Origin: Stramonita haemastoma
Lineage: Eukaryota > Mollusca > Gastropoda > Neogastropoda > Muricidae
DNA length: 64,000 nucleotides
Reading direction: 5' to 3'
Assembly: GCA_030674155.1 (NCBI GenBank)
Contig: CM060323.1
Span: forward strand, 40,030,114-40,094,113
The position numbers were made by a program, and so were the translations under genes. This document shows, one piece after another, positions 34,877-47,476 of the stretch (position 1 is the first letter of the stretch; each line of letters begins with the position of its first letter). The notes below the pieces were generated by a model, which saw only the letters and a program-made list of their open reading frames with translations, was not told the origin of the DNA and did not search any database.

Positions 34877-35511
34877 TTAAGATCCATCACCCATTAGCAC
34901 AGTGACTTTCCTTTGGGGGGGGAGGGGAATGAGTGTTCAGGAGGATTGAAGTGTGTGGGGAGGGTAGCCCTCAAATGTTTTTTTTGTGTCTTTTCATTAA
35001 TTTTTTCCCATAATGTGAATATACAAGTAGTTACAAAATAATAATACTCAAAGATGTTTATCGGTGTTAAATCATTAATGCATAAGGAAATAATTATTAA
35101 AGAAAAATTTTTACACAATTTTTTTTTCTCCTTTGTCTAAATCGGACATTTAGTGTCCTGATTGTAATAATCCTGAAAATTTTTTTTTTTTATGTGGACT
35201 ACTAATGTAAAGCCATGCCCTTTGCATTGTGTAGTTTATATCTTTTCTGTGCGCTACATGTCCAGCCTGGTTTTTTGGGTTTTTTTGTTTTTTGTTTTTA
35301 TGAAAGCAAATATTTGTACTTGTCAGCTATTGAACGACTCATGATAGATGTTAGCTGCTGGCAAATGTGTGCACTAGTTTTTTTTTAGAGCAGTATGCCC
35401 ATTTTGTTGTTTAAAAAAAAAAAATCGTTATCATAAGTGTGAATATATGGTTTTTGAGAGGAAGCTGTGTTTTTTTGTGTTTTTGTTTCTAGCCGGGTTT
35501 TTTTTTGTGGA

Positions 35512-35571
35512 TTGGGGGGGGGGGGGGGGGGGGGGGATTGTTTTAAGGTGGTTTTTTTGGGGGGGGGGGGG
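35512..35571 (+). repeat. Poly-G runs (G-quadruplex-prone), array unit 1
   Basis: A run of more than 20 G at 35515-35536 and another of 12 G at 35560-35571, in the macrosatellite. Similar runs occur at 37137, 37493, 38600, 39870, 40620, 40768, 43792, 43979 and 44222, at the same place within the units. Confidence 0.95.
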
Positions 35572-38500
35572 TTTGAACATAAGTGTGTAGTGGTTAATGT
35601 GCATGGGTAGAATAGGGAGGGGGTATTTTAGGGGGCACTCCATTCGGGAGGGGGGCGGGGGGTGCAGGTAGCACTTAAACCTGCATGTTTGTATACGATT
35701 AAGAGGGGGAGAGGGGGTGGGGGCTGATTGTGTGATGGATGGGTGGGAGGGGGGTGGGGTGGAGGGCATTGGCACTTGTGTGTTCTCAGTTTGTTTGTGT
35801 TAGAATAAAAGATTGAAAGTCGTTCTGTCGCTTGTGAATCTTTTTTTTTTTGTATGGGCTACATATTCCCTTTTTTATTTTTTTGTATGGGCTGTATGTT
35901 CCTTTTTTTTTTTTTTTTTGGTATGGGCTATATGTTCCCTTGTTTGGTTTTTTTTGTGTATGGGCTATGTGTTCCCTTTAGGGTTTGTTTTTTTTTTGGT
36001 ATGAGCTACATGCTTCTATCTTGTGTGTGTGTGTGTTTTCCCCTCTCTCATGGAAGCAAATATTTCCACTTGTCAGTTATTGAATGACTTCTGACAGATG
36101 TGAGCTGCTGGCGAATGTGTGCACTAGTCTTACCACTGATATGACAGTGGTTTGAGCTGTCTTTAAGTCTGAACATTGAGTAATCTTTGATAAGCTATAG
36201 CAGGTTTTACAGCAGCTGTTGTGAAAAAAAAATTATGATCATTGGTGTAAGTAAATGTGTAGATAGTTAAAAGAGAGAATGTGTGGTGTGTGTTCAGTGT
36301 TTTTGGATTGTTTTTTTTTTGGGTAGGTGGGGCACTTGAATGCGTGTAGTAGTTAGTGCATATGGGGATAGTAGGGAGAGATTGGGTTGGGGTTAAGTGT
36401 GTGTTTGTAGGTGGGGGGGGATTGCAAGTGGTACTTAAACCTGCGTGTGTGTGTGATTGAGAAAGGTTGTTTTGTTATGATGTTGTTGGGTTGGGTTTTT
36501 TTTTGGGGGGGGAGGGGGCCAGAATATATGTGTGAAGGGGGGGGGGATGTTAACACTTATGTGTGTGTGTGTGTTCTCATTTGTGTGTTCAGTGTGTATG
36601 TGTTTTAATAAAAGAATGTTATTCTTTGCCAGTTGTGTGCATTTTAGGTGGGTTTTTTTGGTATGGGCTACCTGTTCCATTTTTGTTTTTTTGTATGGGC
36701 CACATGTTCTCTTTTTGTTTATCTTTTTGTATGGGCTACATGTTCCCTGTTTAATTTTTTTTATGGGATACATCTTCCTTTTTTTTTGCATGGGCTACAT
36801 GCTCCATTTTGGGTTGTTTTGGTTTTTATGCATGGGCTACATGTTCTAAATTTTTCTCATGGCAGTGAATATTTCCACTTAACAGTTATTGAATGACTCA
36901 TGATAGATGGGTCTGCTGGCAAATGTGTGCACAAGCCTTCCCACTGATGTATCAGTGCAGATGTGACAGTGGTTTGTGCTGTCTTTAAATCTGAACATTG
37001 GGCTATCTTAGATAAGCTATGGCAGGTTTTACAGCAGCTGCTCGATTTGTTGTTAAAAAACTAAAATAGGATCATTAGTGTAAGTAAATGTATAGGTAGT
37101 TATAAGAGAGGATGTGTGGTGTGTGTTCAGTGTTTGGGGGGGGGGGGGGGGGGGGGGGTAGAGCACTTGAACATTATTAGTAGTTAGTGCTTGGGGGGGG
37201 GGGTAGGTGTTTTTGTGTGTGAAAGGGGGGGGGGGGCGGGGGTAACACTTATGTGTGTGTGTATGTGTTCTCATTTGTGAGTGTGTTTGTGTTAAAAAAT
37301 AAAATACTAAAATATGATTATTAGTGTGAGTAAATGTGTAGATAGTTAAAAGGTAGGATGTGTGGGGTGTGTTCAGTGTTTTTTGTTTTTGTTGTTTGGT
37401 GGTTGTTTTTTGGGGGGGTGGGGGATGGGGAGCACTTGAACATAAGTGGGTAGTAGTTAGTGCATATGGGGATAATAGGGAGAGATTTAGGGGGGGGGGG
37501 GGGGTAACAACGCATGTGTGTGTGTTCTCATTTGTGAGTGTGTTCAGTATGTATATGTTAAAATAAAATAATTGTCATTCTCTGCCAGTTGTGTGCTTTT
37601 TTGGGTTGTACTTTTTTTTTGTATGGGCCACATGTTCCCTCCCTTTTGTATGGGCTACATGCTCCTTTTTCTTCTCATGGCAGTGAATATTTTCAGTTGT
37701 TGATTACTGACTGACTTGTGATAGATGTGGGCTGCTGGCAAATGTGAGCACTAGTCTTACCACTGATGTATCAGTGCAGATGTGAAAGTGGTTTGTGCTG
37801 TCTTTGATTCTGAACAATGATCTATTTTTGATATACTATAGCAGGATTTACAGCAACTGCTCATTTTGTCGTTAAAAAACATAATTATGGTTATCAGTGT
37901 AAGCAAATGTAAAGATAGTTAAAAGAGAGGAGTGTGTAGTAATTAATGCATGTGGAGAGAATGGGGAGTGATAGGGGGTGGGGGAAGGAGGGGTGTGTGT
38001 GTGTGTGTAAGGGGGCACTCAGCGTGTGTGTGTGTGTGTATTGGGGAGGGGTTTGCAGGTGGCACTTAAATCTGCATGTGTGTGTGATTAGGAAAAAGGG
38101 GGGATGGGTGGGGCACAATGACAGTGTGTGTGTGTGTATGAAGGGGGTGGATGGGTGTTAGCACTTACGTGTGTTGTGTGTGCTTAGTTGTGTTCAGTGA
38201 GTATGTGTGTGTTGGGTTTTTTTTTCATAAGGGCTTTGTGTTCCATTTTTTAAATTTTGTATGGGATACGTTTCTTTTTTTGTTTTTTTTCTCATGAGAG
38301 CGATTATTTTCATTTGTTGATTACCGAATGAATCATGAGAGATGTGGGCTGCTGGCAAATGTGTGCACTAGTCTTACCACTGATATATCGGTGCAGATGT
38401 GACAGTGGTTTGTGCTGTCTTTCAATGTGAACATTGATCTATCTTTGATTAGCTATAGCAGGTTTTGCAGCAGCTGTTTAATTTATTGTTAAAAAAACTA

Positions 38501-38669
38501 AATTATGATTATCAGTGTGAGTAAATGTGCAGATAGTTAAAAAAGAATGTATGGTGTGTAAGTGTTTTGGGTTTTTATTTATTTTATTTTTTTTTTTGGG
38601 GGGGGGGGGGGGGGCACTTGAACATAAGTGTGTGTAGTAGTAGTGCATTTGGGGATAATAGGGAGATAG

Positions 38670-39830
38670 AGATAGAGAAGCATCTCCAACACCAAAAAGA
38701 CTTGTACCACAATTTTATAGACTTCAAAAAGGCCTTTGACAGGGTATGGCATGACGGCCTCTGGCAAGTACTCAGGCACTTCAACATTGACAACTGCCTA
38801 ATTGAAGTCATCAAGGCTCTGTACGAGAATGCAAGAAGTGCAGTTTTCATGAACAACCACGTGGGCGAGTTCTTCAAGACCACGGTTGGAGTCCGCCAGG
38901 GCTGCCTTCTCTCACCTGTACTCTTCAACCTCTTCCTCGAAAACATCATGACAGAGACACTGCAAAACCACCACACTTCCATCTCCATTGGTGGAAGACC
39001 CCTTTGCAACCTCAGATTTGCAGATGACATTGACCTCATGGGCAGCAGCAAACAAGAACTGCAAATCCTCACAGACAGTCTAACAGACCGAGCGAGCGCA
39101 TACGGCATGGAGGTCAGTACAGAGAAATCGAAGATCATGGTCAACAGCGCGAGTAATGACAGCACGGAAATAAAGATGAATGGAGAAATATTGGAAGAGG
39201 TGAGCCAATTCAAATACTTAGGCTCCATCCTAACAAAAGATGGCACATCAAACAATGAGGTGAAAGCTCGCATTGCAACAGCAACATCTGCTCTAGTCAG
39301 ACTCCAGAGGATCATCAGAAGCAACAACATCAGCTTCTGCACCAAATACCACCTCTACAAATCCCTCGTAATATCTATCCTCCTATATGGCTGTGAATCA
39401 TGGACTCTGACAGCAGAGTTAGAGAGAAGAATCCAAGCATTCGAGAACAAGTGCCACAGAAGACTCCTCAAAATAGCATACAAAGAACACAAGACCAATA
39501 ACTATGTGAAAGAGGAAATCAAAAAGCGTGTGGGCCCCAAGAGCCTTTGCTCTCCACCATAAAGAGGAGAAAGCTGATGTGGTTTGGTCACACCACAAGA
39601 CACAACACCCTAGCAAAAACCATCTTGCAAGGAACAGTCGAGGGCAAAAGAAGAAGAGGCCGCCAAAAGAAATCATGGGTTGACAACATCAAAGACTGGA
39701 CTGCCCAACCCCTGCAACGCCTCCTACTAGCCACACAGGATCGTGAAGCATGGAAAAAGATCTCCGTTGCGTCTTCTCTCATGTCCCCCTACGTCCTTTG
39801 GGACATGGGACTGAGTGAGAGTGAGTGAGG
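38670..39830 (+). pseudogene. 5'-truncated RTE-like LINE reverse transcriptase
   Basis: An open stretch reads FIDFKKAFDRVWHDGLWQVL (about 38716), GVRQGCLLSPVLFNLFLENI (about 38889), the catalytic FADD box at 39017-39028, FKYLGSILTKDGTSNNEVKA (about 39210) and LLYGCESWTL (about 39382). A frameshift near 39530 moves the end to another frame (RRKLMWFGHTTRH, GKRRRGRQKKSWVDN). The 3' end is GAGTGAGAGTGAGTGAGGGAG, a short simple-repeat tail typical of RTE-type elements. The N-terminal endonuclease and the first RT motifs are missing. The element splits one unit of the surrounding macrosatellite: the left flank ggggataatagggagata and right flank gaggggttgcaggtgg are contiguous in other units. Clade assignment is from motif style. 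Confidence 0.88.
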
Positions 39831-41127
39831 GAGAGGGAGGGGTTGCAGGTGGTACTTAAACCTGTATGTATGGGGGGGGGGGGGGGGGGGGGGGGGAGGA
39901 GGAGAGGGGGCAATGTCTTCTGTGTGTGAAGGGAAGGGGATGTTAAGACTTGTGTGTGTTTTTGTGTTGTCATTTGTGAGTGTGTATGTGTCAGAATAAA
40001 AGAAATCATGTCATTCTCTGCCAATTGTGTGCATTTTAGTTGTTTTTTTTTATATGGGCTACATGTTCCCTTTTTTGTTTTCTTTTTGTAAGGGTTACAA
40101 ATTCCTTTGTTTATGGGTTATATGTTCCCTTTTTGTTTTTTATGGGTTATATGTTCCCTTTTTGTGGGCTACATGTTTTCTTTTTGGTTTTTTTGTGGGC
40201 TACATGTTCCCTTTTTGTTTTTTTATGGGTTACATGTTCCTTTTTTATGGGCTACATCTTATGTTTTTGTTTTGTTTTTTGCATGGGCTACATGTTTCTT
40301 TTTGAGTTTTCTGTTTTTGTTTTTTGGCATGGGCTACATGGTTTTTTTTTCTCATGAGAGGGAATATTTCCACTTGTCAATTACTGAATGTCTCATGATA
40401 GAGTGGGCTGCTGGCAAATGGCTGCTCTAGTCTTACCACTGATATATCAGTGCAGATGTGACAGTGGTTTGTGCTGTCTTTAAATCTGAACATTAATCTA
40501 TCTTTGATAAGCTATGGCAGGTTTACAGCAGTTAAAAACACAAAGTTATGATCATTAGTGTAAGTAAATGTATAAATATTTAAAAGAGGATGTGTGGAGC
40601 GTGTTCAGTGTGTGTGTGTGGGGGGGGGGGGGGGGGGAGGAGGGGGGGGGGGGGGGGGCACTTGAACATGTTTGTAGTAAAGTGCTTGTGGGAGGAATAG
40701 GGAGTGATTGGGGGTGGGGAGGAGGGGTAAGTTTGTGTGTTTTCAGGGGGCACTCATTTTGTGTGGGGGGGGGGGGGGGGGGGGGGGGTAGGGGAGGGGT
40801 TTGCAGGTGGCAGTTCAACCTGCATGTGTGTGTGATTAGGAAAAGGGGGTTGGGGGGCAATAACTGTGTGTGTTTGTGAAGGGGGTGGGTGTTAGCACTT
40901 TGTGTGTGTGTGTGTAATGTGTGGGGGAGTTTGTGGGTGGGTGTGTGTAATGTGTGGGGGAGTTTTGTGTGTGTGTGTGTTAATGTGTGGGTGGAGGGAA
41001 GGGGTTTGCAGGTGGCACTTAAACCTGCATGTGTGTGTGATTGGGAAAAGGGGGTTGGGGGGCAATGACTGTGTGTGTTTGTGAAGGAGGGGTCTTTTTG
41101 TGCTTTTTGGTTGTTTTTGAATGTTAA

Positions 41128-41222
41128 GTGCAGTGGTAAAAATAAGCCAGAGATGATGTTAGAAATCTGTAGCCAGAGATCTGTCGCCAGAAATAAGCCA
41201 GAGATGATGTTAGAAATCTGTA
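41128..41222. repeat. Short tandem duplication of agccagagatgatgttagaa
   Basis: aataagccagagatgatgtt, agaaatctgta occurs twice, separated by gccagagatctgtcgcc, inside a long-form unit of the macrosatellite. Confidence 0.85.
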
Positions 41223-44200
41223 ATTTTCTGAATTTTTTTTATTATTGCTATTTTAGTTCAAAAGAATATGTAAAACTAAAAAAATTAAATTCAGCTGAAG
41301 TATAATAGTACTTATAGTGATGTGACACCTATTTGTCAATTTTTTTGTTTTTTATTTATTATTATTTTTTTAAACTTTTCCTGAATGTTAATAAACAATT
41401 AATTGTCAAAAGTTGAAACACAAGGGAAATAATTTTTGTCTTATATGCCATTATCCTTTTAAGTAATATTTAGACACCTTTTTTCTTTTGTACGAAGTGG
41501 ATGTTTAATGTCTTGACTTAATAGTCCTGAACTGATCTTTGTTGTGTGGACTGTAAATGTAATTCACCACCATTGGCATACAATATGCTACTTTTTTTTT
41601 TTTTTGATGGAAGCAAATAATGTTGGTTGTCAATTACTGAATGACTCGTGATAGATGTGGGCTGCTGGCAAATGGCTGCACTAGTGTTACCACTGATATA
41701 TCAGTGCAGATGTGACAGTGGTTTGTGCTGTCTTTGAATCTGAACATTGATCTATCTTTGATAAGCTATGGCAGGTTTTACAGCAGCTGCTCAGTTTGTT
41801 GTTTAAAAAAACAAATGAGGGTGTGTGTTCAGTGTTTAGAGGGGTGGGGGTGGGCGGCGGGCGGCGGCACTTTAACATGTGTGTAGTAGTTAGTGCATGT
41901 GGGGACAAAGAGGGATTCGGGTGGGGGTAAGTGTGTGTTTAAGGGGGCACTCATTTTGTGGGTGGGGGAGGCAAGGGGGTTGCAGGTGGGACTTAAATCT
42001 GCATGTGTGTGTGTGATTGGGAAAAGGAGGGGGGGGTGGGGGGTGGCAATGACTAGGGGTGGGTGGGTGTTAGCACTTGTGTGTGTGTGTGTGTATGCAT
42101 GCTTTCAGTTGTGTGTTCAGTAAGAATGTGAATGTTTGGGTTTTTTGGTATGGGGTACATGTTCCCTTTTTTTATTTTTTTTTATATTTAGTATGGGCTA
42201 CATGTTCCCTTATTTGATTTGGGTTGTTTTTTTTTTCTTATGACAGGGAATATTTCCAGTTGTTGATTACTGAATGACTCGTGATGTGGGCTGCTGGCAA
42301 ATATGTGCACTAGTCTTACCATTGATGTATCAGTGCAGATGTGACAGTGGTTTGTGCTGTCTTTAAATCTGGACATTGATCTATCTTTGATAAGCTATGG
42401 CAGGTTTTACAGCAGTATGTTGTATGCATTGTAAAAACTAAATGATCTTGTGTGTGAGTAAAGTGCAAGAGAGTATGTTCAGCTGTATGTGTTTGTTTTT
42501 TTTGTGTGTGTATGTGTATTGGGGTAGTGATTGAAATTCGGGGGGGGGGGGGGATGTTTTGGGAGATAGCACTGAAATGTGTGTGTAACTAGTGGAGGGG
42601 GGGGGGGGTGGTTGGGAGATGGCACTGATGTGTGTGGGTACAAATGGTGTGTGTTGGATGGGTGTGAAGGTGGAGGGAGATTGGGGGGGGGGTGTTTTAA
42701 GGAAGTTTAGCGTCAGGGCGCAGGATATTACCACATAATGTTAAGTGTGTGTGAGAGAGAGTATGGGGGAAAGGGGACTTCAGGATAGAAATTAGATAAA
42801 GGATAAGTGTGGAAGTTTGGTGTGATATGGGGTAAGGCAGAAGAAACAGTACCAAGAGTTTGGACAAAATCCAGTTAATACTGTGTTCTCTGTGTAAAGG
42901 AAAGGCATTAACTCTGTGTCTTGGTCAGAACATATTTAAAAACTGTTGGTGGTACAAAAGATGCATGGTATTAAATGTTGATTTTGCAAAATCTTTGTGT
43001 GTATATATATGTATGTGTGGGGTTTTTGTGCTTTTTTTGTAGTTGTTTCATACTAAGATAAATGTAGCAGTTGAAATAAGCAAGCGATCTTTGCTGATGT
43101 TAGAAATCAGCTGTTTGTTTTGTTTTCTTTTTCATATTTTAAAAATTGTTTTAGTTCAGAACATTTTGAACTGTTACGCTGAAGCAGAAATAGTAGCAAG
43201 AGTGGTGTCCTGAAAGTGATGTAGCACCTGTTTGTCAATGTTTTCTTTTTACCAGAATACCTGAATGTGAATAAACAATTAGTTATGAAAAGTTGGAACA
43301 CAAGGGAAGATATTTTTTGTACATCTTATATGCCATCATCCTTTTACGTGATACTTGTGACACTTTTTTTTTATCTTGTGTCCAAATTGGATGTTTAATG
43401 TCTTGAACTGATCGTTGTTATGTGGACTTTAAATGTAATTCACCCCTGTTGGCATACAGAGTGCTACTTGTTTTGTTTTTTGATGGAAGCAAATATTTTT
43501 GGTAGTCAGTTGTTGAATGACTTGTGATAGATGTGGGCTGCTGGCAAATGGCTGCACTAGTCTTACCACTGATATATCGGTGCAGATGTGAAAGTGGTTT
43601 GTGCTGTCTTTAAATCTGAACATTGATCTATCTTTGATAAGCTATGGCAGGTTTTACAGCAGCTGCTCAGTTTGTTGTTAAAAACCCCAAAATTGTAAGT
43701 AAATATATAGATAGTTAAAAGAGAGGATGTGTTGTGTTTGGGGGGAGGGGGGAGAAGAGCACTTGAACATGTGTATAGTAGTTAATGCATGGGGGGGGGG
43801 GGGGGGGGGGGGGGGGGATGTTAGTGTGTGCTTTAAAGGGGGCACTCATTGGGGGGGGGGGGGTTGCAGGTGGCACTTAAACCTTCATATGTGTGTGATT
43901 GGGAGAGGGGTACTGTGTGTGGGTGTGTGAATTTTTTTTTTTTTTGGTTGGGGGATGTTGGCACTTTGTTTGATTGAGGGGGGGGGGGGGGGGGCAATGA
44001 CTGTGTGTATGTGAGTGTTCAGTGTAAGGAAGGGGGGGTGCAAAGTTAATGATTGTTGGGGGGGGGGGGAGCACTTAAAGATGTGTGTGGCAGTAGTGAG
44101 TATATATATGGGGAGATGGAAATTTTTAGGGTAGGGGTAGTATGTGTGTGTTTAGGGGGACTCCTGTGGAAGGGGGAGATGGGGTGGCACTAAAACATGT

Positions 44201-44559
44201 GTGTGATCTTTTTTTGGGAAGGGGGGGGGGGGGGGGACTGAAGCATATGTGTGCTCTCAGGTGTTTGTGTGTTCAGTGTGTATGTGTTTGAATAGAGGAA
44301 TGAATGTAATTCTTTGCCACTGCTGTGCATTTTACTTTTTTTTTTTTCTCCCGATGGGATGCATGCATTTTTGCTTTATGAAAGCAGAATATTATTCAGT
44401 AATTTATGAGAGCTGTGGGCTGCTGGCAAATGTGTGCACTAGTCTTACCACTGATGTATCAGTGCAGATGTGACAGTGGTTTGTGCTGTCTTTAAATCTG
44501 AACATTGATCTATCTTTGATAAGCTACTGCAGGTTTTTACAGCAGTATTCCCTATGTAT

Positions 44560-46140
44560 TTTGAAAACTGAAGAAAAATGAGTCCAAATTTGTGGATGAT
44601 AAGTGAGAGTGAGAATGCATGTTCACCTGCCTGTGTGTATGGATTCTTGTGTATGTGTAGACTTGAAGGGGAGGGGGGTGGATAGGGAAGTGTTTATGAA
44701 TACTTATGATAGGTGTTTATGAGAGGAACACTGAACAGTGTGTGTGTGTGTATGCATGCATGTCTGCACCTCAAACATGAATGGGTTTTAGTGTGTGTGT
44801 GTGCGCGCGTTTGATTTTTGTTTGGTTTTTTAAGTGCGTTCGTGTACATTTAGAAATGGGCATTGGAGGGTAGATGTGTCAAGCATATGTGTGTGTGTGT
44901 ATGGGATTGAAGAAAAATGGCTTTTCTTTTATTTTGTTTTACCATTTAAATGTTTTTAAAGTATTGACAAACATCTTAGACTTAAATAAAGGTGATATCT
45001 CTGCAGGAATAAAAACATGATTATCATTCAACACATTTTCCCCCTTTAGATCTTTTTTAGTACAAAATTGCAGGTTCTAAAATAGTAATCAGATTTGAAA
45101 TGGTGTTTAAGTTATAATATAGACCAGGAATTACTTTGTTTTGTAAATATATGAAGAAAAGTGCTGTGTTATACCCTGCCTTTGTTTTTTGTTTGTTTTA
45201 GCAACATAAAATTATCTTTTAGATGGAAATTAGATGCTTTTGGCTGTACTTTGACATGAATGTGCTGCTGGCAAATCTGTTGTGTTGCCTTTAACAGTGA
45301 TATATTGATGCAAATTTTGCAGTAGTTTCTGTTTGTAAATTACATATGCATTAATTCATCATCGATAAGGTGTTTCAGATTTTACAGCAACACATGATTT
45401 AAAGATTGGAAAATAATTTGTATGTGTATGAATTTTAGTATGGGTCTTTAGAACATTAAGTGCTATTTTCCTTTTTTTTTTTTAATTGTCAAGATTATTT
45501 GTACATTTAGCTTCTAATATTATATTGTTTCTCACCACATTTTATCTATTTGCGAGTTTTTTTTTTGTTTTTTTTAAAAAATCTAATAATTGTAATTTCA
45601 TGGGGCGTTTTGTTTTTTCAGATTTGACATGTAATTTCATGTCAATGCATTTTAACATTACTGTGTGAATAAAATGAAGATGACAGTGATGATCATGTTG
45701 TGTGTGTGTGTGAGAGTGATGATGTAACTGACTGACTGTCTGTCTGTCTATCTGTCTCTCTCTCTCTCTCTCTGTCTCTGTCTGTCTGTCTGTCTGTCTC
45801 TCTGTATATGTGTGCCTGCCCTTATCTCTCTCTCTCTCTCTCTTACACACACGCATACACACTAACATGTGACAAATGATTAACAACAAAAAAATCTCCC
45901 ATGATTACAAGTATCACTTAGTTGATATATGTTATTTGCTTGATTTTTTGTAAAGTCTTCACAATTCTGTATTTCAAAAAGTATCATTAAAATGTAATTG
46001 CACATTAAAAAAAAATAACGTGATGGCGCAGAGTCCAATGAATGGCTAGATGAGAATACAAAATAGATTTCAGACTTTTAATTTTTCAGACAATTTTGAA
46101 GATTAAATGATTATTTAGATCTGCTTTGTGTATCAATACA
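44560..46140. other. Transition from the macrosatellite to single-copy DNA, no gene seen
   Basis: TG-rich decayed array end up to about 45430, then AT-rich sequence with a TC/TCTG microsatellite (45738-45842). No exon or RNA recognised. Confidence 0.5.
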
Positions 46141-46166
46141 TAGGAAAGAGAGAGAGAGAGAGGAGG

Positions 46167-46192
46167 GGGGGGGGGGGGGGGGGGGGGGAGGA
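46167..46192. repeat. Poly-G run after a GA tract
   Basis: gagagagagagaggaggggg leads into a run of about 20 G. A similar GA/TC tract lies at 45755-45842. Confidence 0.95.
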
Positions 46193-46574
46193 GGGAGATA
46201 GCTACAGAAATGTGACATTTGAAATTTTCTTCCTTTGCAGAATGATACAGATTTTGTTAGTGGTGGTCAATAAGTAATTCAGATAAAATGGCACTAGACT
46301 GAGGGACAAATAGAGCAATGGATGGAGTGTTGGGGAGTTATCAAAGCTTATCTGGATATCACTGAACCCACAGAGGGAAATTTTTTTAAAATTCTAACTT
46401 CACTCACTACAGATTGTGTGAAATTATGAGCAGAATGAAATGAGATGCTTTGAAGCTGGAATGTGTATCTAGACTGAGGCCAGCGGGCAGACCTCCTGCA
46501 TAGTTACAAGCACAGAAGACCAGGCACTAAGCACCCCACCTGGTACTGAAATGCAGAGAAAGAGAGAGAGAGCA

Positions 46575-46905
46575 CCTTTTGTATCAAGGATAATGGAATA
46601 AGCACTGATGCGCTTAAAATTTTTTTTTTTATCCAGGCCCCGTGTGTATGCAGTTTTGTAAATATTGTCATCTGTTCCCACCAGCATACAATGGCCTACT
46701 CTTCCAAAAAATGGAACCAGATTTAACGTGTATGCAAGATATTCTGCGTGCGTTTACACACGGGGCCTCGGTTTACAGTCTCATTTGAAAGACTTTTAGG
46801 GAGAGTGGAATCAGCACTGATGTTAAGGGAAAAAATCCCCTCGAAGGGGTCCGGTTATCGAATTGTGAGCGCAATGTTTTGACTATGAGGCTATCCCGTC
46901 CCCTG
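46575..46905 (-). mobile_element. tRNA-derived SINE a, full length
   Basis: Reverse copy: aggataatggaataagcact, ttttatccaggccccgtgtg, ggcctcggtttacagtctca, and a tRNA-like head on the - strand beginning gggacgggatagcctcatag. It lies about 570 bases upstream of the TRAPPC5 start codon. Confidence 0.85.
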
Positions 46906-47476
46906 TGTGTGTGCGTGTGTGTGTGAGCACACCCAGCAATCTGTGTGCAGTATCACAGTGAGTGCCAGGGATATATCAGTAAACACCCCCATCCAAATAA
47001 AAGGAGGCCTGTTAAGAAGGCAAAAGTAACCTTGACAAATTGTACAGTACTTAAGTCACAGGAGATTTCTGTACATGTACTCAAGAGAAGCACCATCCAT
47101 TTAAAAAAAAAAAAAAATCTCGTCTGCATGTGTATTTGTTTCCCTATGATAGTGGGTTTTTTATGGAATTTTTCCACTGGCAACTCTTGCTGCTGTGGGT
47201 TGTTTTACAAGCACTGAGTGTGCTGCACATGACATTATTATTATAAGTTATAACATGAATCAGTATTACATCATATTATATTATGATATACATTATCATT
47301 TTTATCAACCTATCAGGTTAGATTATAGATATTACGCAACATTAGATAACATTATTGTTGATAACTTATAATTTAAGATTTTATAGTCTTAAGAGTCAAA
47401 GCATGTGCAGTCGTTAAAAAGTATTTTCTCCAAACGGTTCAACTCCTGATTGGGTGTGAATAGTAATGTTGACAAA

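Larger units (their letters stand above)
35150..45430. repeat. Macrosatellite-like array, about 11 degenerate units of 0.6-1.3 kb
   Basis: A core 'gctgctggcaaatgtgtgca ctagtcttaccactgata tatcagtgcagatgtgacag' followed by tggtttgtgctgtctttaaa and gataagctatggcaggtttt recurs near 36108, 36909, 37730, 38349, 40407, 41658, 42288, 43539, 44415 and (decayed) 45256. A first, truncated copy lies at 35351. Each unit also has T-rich repeats of tatgggctacatgttccctt, a poly-G run, gcacttgaacat, gggggcactca, gcaggtggcacttaaacctg and a TGTG-rich end with AATAAAA. Some units include an extra ~500-base segment (41230-41600 and 43130-43470). One unit is split by an RTE-like LINE (38670-39830). No preserved reading frame was found. 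Confidence 0.9.

Noticed and set aside
35431..35775. Proline-rich minus-strand frame
   Set aside because: It results from poly-G runs read on the opposite strand.
40027..40430. Hydrophobic membrane-protein-like frames rich in Phe and Met-Gly-Tyr in the macrosatellite
   Set aside because: They come from the repeated T-rich motif tatgggctacatgttccctt; frames change from unit to unit.
43429..43623. Minus-strand frame with FRFKDSTNHFHICTDIS repeated in several array units
   Set aside because: It is the reverse of the conserved 130-base core; start, end and frame are not kept between units, so the similarity is explained by DNA repetition.
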